Origin: Chloroflexota bacterium
Lineage (GTDB): Bacteria > Chloroflexota > Chloroflexia > Thermomicrobiales > UBA6265
Assembly: GCA_023389575.1 (NCBI GenBank)
Contig: JAEWEG010000077.1
Coordinates: 1 to 64,000, forward strand
Length of the DNA: 64,000 nucleotides
Reading direction: 5' to 3'
This document shows, piece by piece, positions 60,833-64,000 of the stretch (its first letter is position 1; each line of letters starts with the position of its first letter). Both the position numbers and the translations under genes were made by a program. The notes beneath the pieces are model-generated. The model was given only the letters and a program-made list of their open reading frames with translations, was not told the DNA's origin and ran no database searches.

Positions 60833-60870
60833 ACATCTCAGATCGGTCGCATTCAGGCCTTATGAGATGT
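60833..60870. promoter_or_regulatory. Candidate GntR/FCD operator
   Basis: ACATCTCA (60833-60840) and TGAGATGT (60863-60870) form an inverted repeat with 22 bases between. It lies in the gap shared by the divergent regulator gene (60939) and the peptide ABC operon (60722). Confidence 0.55.
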
Positions 60871-60938
60871 TTACAAACGTCCAGATGCTGGATTGTGCCA
60901 CCAAACCAGACCACGACACCCCGGCGGGAGCTTACCGA

Positions 60939-61640
60939 ATGGCGAACGACAACTCGAGCGAATCCGCGTCCCAGGCAGCCGGTGCCTACGAGGCCATCCG
61001 CCAGGCCATCATCGAGTGGGAACTCCGGCCCGGCGAGCACATCACCGAGCACGGACTGGTTTCCTCCAGCGGGTTCGGCCGCGCCTCCGTGCGGGCCGCG
61101 CTCACCCGCCTCCGCCACGAACGCCTGGTGATCGCCATGCCCCGGCGCGGCTACCAGGTCGCCCCCATCACCTTCAAGGATGTCACAGATGTCTTCGGCG
61201 TCCGCCTCGTCATCGAGCCCGCCGCCGCCCGCCAGGTCGCCAGCCGCGCCGATCCCGCCCTCATCGAGGAACTCGACGCCATCAACCAACAGTGCCGCAT
61301 CCAGGACGGTCCCTACTCCGCCGCCGCGTACCGCGCCGCCAACAACGCCTTCCACGTCGCCCTCGCCCGAGGCACGGGCAACGACCGGCTGGCGGCCATT
61401 ACCCGCGCCTCGCTGGACGACCTCCAGCGCATCCTCTTCCTGCCCCAGGTCGCCCGCGAAACAGACCGCGTCAACGCCACGTACGACGAGCACGCCGCCA
61501 TCATCGACGCCATCCGCCGCCGCGATCCCGCCACCGCCGAGCGCCTGATGCACGAGCACATCGAACTGAACAAGGTGCAACTGATCGAGGCGCTCATCGC
61601 CACCGAGAACATCGGCGCCATCAACCTCGTCGAGGCCTGA
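60939..61640 (+). CDS. GntR-family (FadR/FCD) transcriptional regulator
   Basis: A 233-residue regulator. The N-terminal winged helix: YEAIRQAIIEWELRPGEHIT, EHGLVSSSGFGRASVRAALT, RLRHERLVIAMPRRGYQVAP. The FCD ligand domain (residues about 85-225) has DVFGVRLVIEPAAARQVASR, NAFHVALARGTGNDRL and EHAAIIDAIRRRDPATAERL with its metal-binding Asp/His set. Such proteins respond to small carboxylates. ATG 60939 has GGGAG 9 bases upstream. It is divergent from the peptide ABC operon and probably controls it. Confidence 0.88.
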   Translation: MANDNSSESASQAAGAYEAIRQAIIEWELRPGEHITEHGLVSSSGFGRASVRAALTRLRHERLVIAMPRRGYQVAPITFKDVTDVFGVRLVIEPAAARQVASRADPALIEELDAINQQCRIQDGPYSAAAYRAANNAFHVALARGTGNDRLAAITRASLDDLQRILFLPQVARETDRVNATYDEHAAIIDAIRRRDPATAERLMHEHIELNKVQLIEALIATENIGAINLVEA

Positions 61641-61810
61641 CGGCGGTGGTCCGGAACGCTCCGTTTACCTGGTAGCGGCGAATCGCGTGTCTTCGCCCGC
61701 GATTGGCACACACCTTCCGGGTCAGCGAGCGCCTCCGCATGGATCACCGCCAGGTCGAGATGAACTCGACCGCTACCAGATACCGCGCCATTGACTGCCC
61801 GACCGCGGTC

Positions 61811-63169
61811 CTACGCCTGGGAACCCGCCAGCTCCTGGGCGGCCGCCAGCACCGCGCCGAGTTGCACGGCCACCAGCTTCCGGATCGGCACCGCCCGCAC
61901 ATCCAGATCCGCGTCCAGCGCGCTCGCCCGCCGCTCGAACGACGCCCTGGCCTCGGCCAGAGCCTTCCGGATCGCCGGGGTCCCGTTGCCCACCGCGACC
62001 TCGCCGTCCAGCATCCTTAGCAGCATGCCGAACAGCAGTTGCCGGTAGAACCGGCCCTCCTGGTCGCTGCTGAACAGCTCCGCCACCGTCGCCGGCCGAT
62101 CGGTCTCCGGATCGCTCTCGGCCCACTGCCGTTGCGCCCCCATGAACCGCTGCTGCATCTTCACGAACGACCGCAGCGCCACCTCGAACGACGACTTCGT
62201 GCGCGCGTCGTCCCGCACGGCCTCCAGGTGTCGATCCATCTCCGCGTACACCGCGTCGGCTTCGTCCAGCCCCTTCAGGATCGCCTCCCGACGATTCGTG
62301 GAGGTCACCGTCTGGTCGTTCACCCGGGGATCGTCGTAGTACGCCATCTCGATCACCAGGGTCACCGTGCCGTGCGGCGCGGCGTATTCCGCGCTGGACC
62401 CACCCTGGCTGAAGTCCGACATGTCGCCACCGTTGGCTTCCATGTAGTCGTAGCTCTGCGCGGTGGTGATCAACTCGAAGATCGCCGGGGCATACTCCAC
62501 GGCGTACGGCACCTCGGGCTCGCCCAGGCTCAGCGGAAGCCCTTCCCACTCCGGCAGTTCGTGGAAGATCGAATGCAAGGCCGGCACATCTCGCGAGAGA
62601 TAGTAGTACACCCCGCCGAACCCGGCGTTGTGCAACGACCCCATCAGCACCGGCTTCAACCGGTCGATCACCCGCATCAGCATTTCCGACTCGGGCAGCG
62701 ACTGGTCGAAATAGTTCTGCTTGTAGAAGTTGGGGAACGTCCACTCGACCTGCTTGTGACTCGCCGGCCGGTAGAAGTTGCGCGCGTAGTTGTCCACCGT
62801 GAACGGCCCGGAGAACCACCCCTCGTTGAGCCGCGTGCCATCCGGATCGACACAGGTGATCAGGTTCCAGGTGTACCCCAGCTCATCGCGAAGATCGGCA
62901 TCCTCGCAGAGCAGCCTGGCGAAGTGGTGCACCAGCATCGCCCCGATCGGCTCGTTCGGATGCGGGCACGCGAACAGCAGCACGTTCCGCTCGCCCTTGC
63001 CGATCGAGAGCATGCTGATCGGCTCGCCCAGTTGCGACGATCCCACCCGCTCCAGCGTCGCGATCTCCGGATACTCCCCGGCAATCCGTTCGAAATCCGC
63101 GTTCAGTTCGTCCACCGTCAGGAACCGGTCCATCTCCGGAACCGCCGCCATGTATTGCCGGATATCCAC
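61811..63169 (-). CDS. M14-family zinc carboxypeptidase-like protein, second copy
   Basis: A 452-residue paralogue of the gene at 59355, nearly colinear: IRQYMAAVPEMDRFLTVDEL, FACPHPNEPIG (zinc H and E), TCVDPDGTRLNEGWFSGPF, MGSLHNAGFGGVYYYLSRD, YDDPRVNDQTVTSTNRREAI. GTG 63169 is the start by comparison with the paralogue, with GGTGAG upstream; the frame runs on to 63253 without homology. It faces the GntR gene and is not directly in the ABC operon, but shares its orientation. Confidence 0.85.
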   Translation of the reverse strand: MDIRQYMAAVPEMDRFLTVDELNADFERIAGEYPEIATLERVGSSQLGEPISMLSIGKGERNVLLFACPHPNEPIGAMLVHHFARLLCEDADLRDELGYTWNLITCVDPDGTRLNEGWFSGPFTVDNYARNFYRPASHKQVEWTFPNFYKQNYFDQSLPESEMLMRVIDRLKPVLMGSLHNAGFGGVYYYLSRDVPALHSIFHELPEWEGLPLSLGEPEVPYAVEYAPAIFELITTAQSYDYMEANGGDMSDFSQGGSSAEYAAPHGTVTLVIEMAYYDDPRVNDQTVTSTNRREAILKGLDEADAVYAEMDRHLEAVRDDARTKSSFEVALRSFVKMQQRFMGAQRQWAESDPETDRPATVAELFSSDQEGRFYRQLLFGMLLRMLDGEVAVGNGTPAIRKALAEARASFERRASALDADLDVRAVPIRKLVAVQLGAVLAAAQELAGSQA

Positions 63170-63295
63170 GTGCTCACCCCACCAAAACGAACGTCGCCCA
63201 AACGGCCACCAGCGATGCATCCTAGCCGATAGCGCCGCTCCAGATCGTGTCATATGTCACGAAATCCCCGCCTCCCGCTCCAGCCTGCTCCGACG

Positions 63296-63868
63296 CTAGA
63301 GCCGGGACGTGAACGGCTCCAACGCCTCGGCGGTCGCGATCAACCTCACCGACCGAAGCGTTTCGAGATAGTCGTCCACGCTGTAGGCCGGATTGCGGAG
63401 GCGAGCCCGAACCTGGGAAACCGCATTGCAAAAGCGATTCGGCGCCAGATCGAGCAGGTTCAGAAGAACGTCATCTGGATTGCGCGCCTCGATGCCATAT
63501 TGGGCGAGAACGGTCCCCGGAAAATCCTTCACATTGTGCGTCACGATGAGGTCGCATCCACCAGCAATCGCCGCCGCCAGGACGTGACGGTCTCCTGGGT
63601 CTGGCAGATCAAGCGTGGGAATCAGGGAGTCATACCCGGTGACCAGGCAATCGCGTATAGCCCGGTCCATGAGGTCTCGCGTGCGCTCAAGATCCTCCCG
63701 GCGCCGAAAGGGCTCGTTCCGGAGCAGGGAATCGATCCATTCTCGATGGATATCCGCGGACCACCTGGCCCTGAACAGTGCTCCCACCGCCAATTGCAGG
63801 ACAAGATCCCGCAGCGGCGCCGGATAGAGCACATTTGCATCGAGCAAGGCCACCCGCCCATCCGTCAC
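63296..63868 (-). CDS. PIN-domain toxin (VapC-like)
   Basis: A 190-residue PIN-domain ribonuclease-type protein. The acidic metal set is visible: D10 (LLDANVLYP), E43, D93 (LPDPGDRHVLAAAIAGGC) and D115 (IVTHNVKDFPG). VapC-type PIN toxins cut tRNA or rRNA, so growth arrest is the expected effect. Its GTG start overlaps the stop of the upstream antitoxin by four bases (GTGA), the classical arrangement. The antitoxin is only partly in the window. Confidence 0.85.
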   Translation of the reverse strand: MTDGRVALLDANVLYPAPLRDLVLQLAVGALFRARWSADIHREWIDSLLRNEPFRRREDLERTRDLMDRAIRDCLVTGYDSLIPTLDLPDPGDRHVLAAAIAGGCDLIVTHNVKDFPGTVLAQYGIEARNPDDVLLNLLDLAPNRFCNAVSQVRARLRNPAYSVDDYLETLRSVRLIATAEALEPFTSRL

Positions 63869-64000
63869 CGTGGATAGCCCATGTCCTGATCCTGGGCTTC
63901 CCGCGCCAGTTGATCGAGCACCGCGTCGCGTGCCAGATCGTCCTCCGCCTTGTAGGCAAGCACATCCGCCAGGCGAACCCTGCGATGCGTTCCCACCTTC
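63865..64000 (-). CDS. Antitoxin of the PIN toxin, C-terminal part (truncated by the window edge)
   Basis: The frame reads KVGTHRRVRLADVLAYKAED, then DLARDAVLDQLAREAQDQDM and GYPR before TGA 63867-63865; the 5' end lies beyond the window. The motif GTHRRVRLADVLAYK is the end of an excisionase/MerR-type helix-turn-helix, a domain common in antitoxins of PIN toxins. It overlaps the toxin start by four bases. Confidence 0.75.
   Translation of the reverse strand, partial: KVGTHRRVRLADVLAYKAEDDLARDAVLDQLAREAQDQDMGYPR

Noticed and set aside
1..64000. CRISPR arrays, tRNA and rRNA genes
   Set aside because: No regularly spaced repeats, no cloverleaf with a GTTC-type arm and no rRNA-like blocks were seen by eye; a tRNAscan and CRISPR search would be decisive.

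Overview
The window reads as one contiguous piece of a GC-rich bacterial chromosome. The exported proteins favour twin-arginine (Tat) type signals, and several have an Ala-Gln-Asp-Ala-Ser/Thr-Pro signature just after the predicted cleavage site. Starts are a mix of ATG, GTG and TTG, usually with a GGAG or AAGGA ribosome site. This style fits Chloroflexota of the Thermomicrobia/Sphaerobacter type. The placement is inference from style and gene content, since no rRNA or tRNA gene is visible. GC content is patchy: the restriction locus (1.1-2.8 kb), the pspA locus (9.3-13.1 kb), 24.3-26.0 kb and the first PQQ gene (38.4-40.9 kb) are visibly less GC-rich than their surroundings.

Layout. 0-3 kb: the tail of an IS5-type transposase, a methyltransferase, and a type II restriction-modification pair (BglII-like nuclease, MT-A70-type methylase with a C-terminal helix-turn-helix). 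3-9 kb: an MMPL exporter, a tandem-domain cupredoxin, a MarR regulator, an SDR oxidoreductase and a decayed ORF. 9-13 kb: a cupin/lectin-like exported protein and a pspA gene divergent from two membrane-associated proteins. 13-20 kb: exported proteins, including an Fe-chelate-type binding protein and a four-gene tandem array of related small exported proteins. 20-24 kb: an ABC-2 exporter operon. 24-29 kb: exported and membrane proteins of unknown role and two YjbR proteins. 29-31 kb: a tyrosinase coupled to a DUF2182 membrane protein. 31-36 kb: a RES/Xre toxin-antitoxin pair and a MarR gene divergent from two paralogous ABC-2-like membrane proteins, with a consensus promoter buried in an operator. 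36-46 kb: small enzymes, two PQQ-propeller proteins, a formamidase-family enzyme and a three-gene envelope cluster. 46-52 kb: an exported protein, an MFS exporter, a LysR regulator, a methyltransferase, an autoregulated ArsR-SRPBCC fusion and a DHFR-like protein. 52-54 kb: an intergenic repeat cluster. 54-63 kb: an oligopeptide-type ABC operon with an M14-family peptidase, a divergent GntR/FCD regulator and a second M14 paralogue. 63-64 kb: a PIN toxin with a truncated antitoxin.

How the genes work together. The clearest functional unit is 53.7-61.6 kb: a binding protein, two permeases, two ATPases and a zinc peptidase in one polarity, faced by a regulator with inverted repeats between them. 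This suggests regulated uptake and processing of a peptide or peptide-like compound. Three regulators (MarR at 35 kb, LysR at 49 kb, ArsR at 50 kb) have readable operator-like sequences next to them, two of them overlapping near-consensus sigma-70-type promoters. No CRISPR array, prophage or complete insertion sequence was seen. The least explained parts are the secreted paralogue array, the partners of pspA, and the methylase-HTH fusion with its spacer sites.
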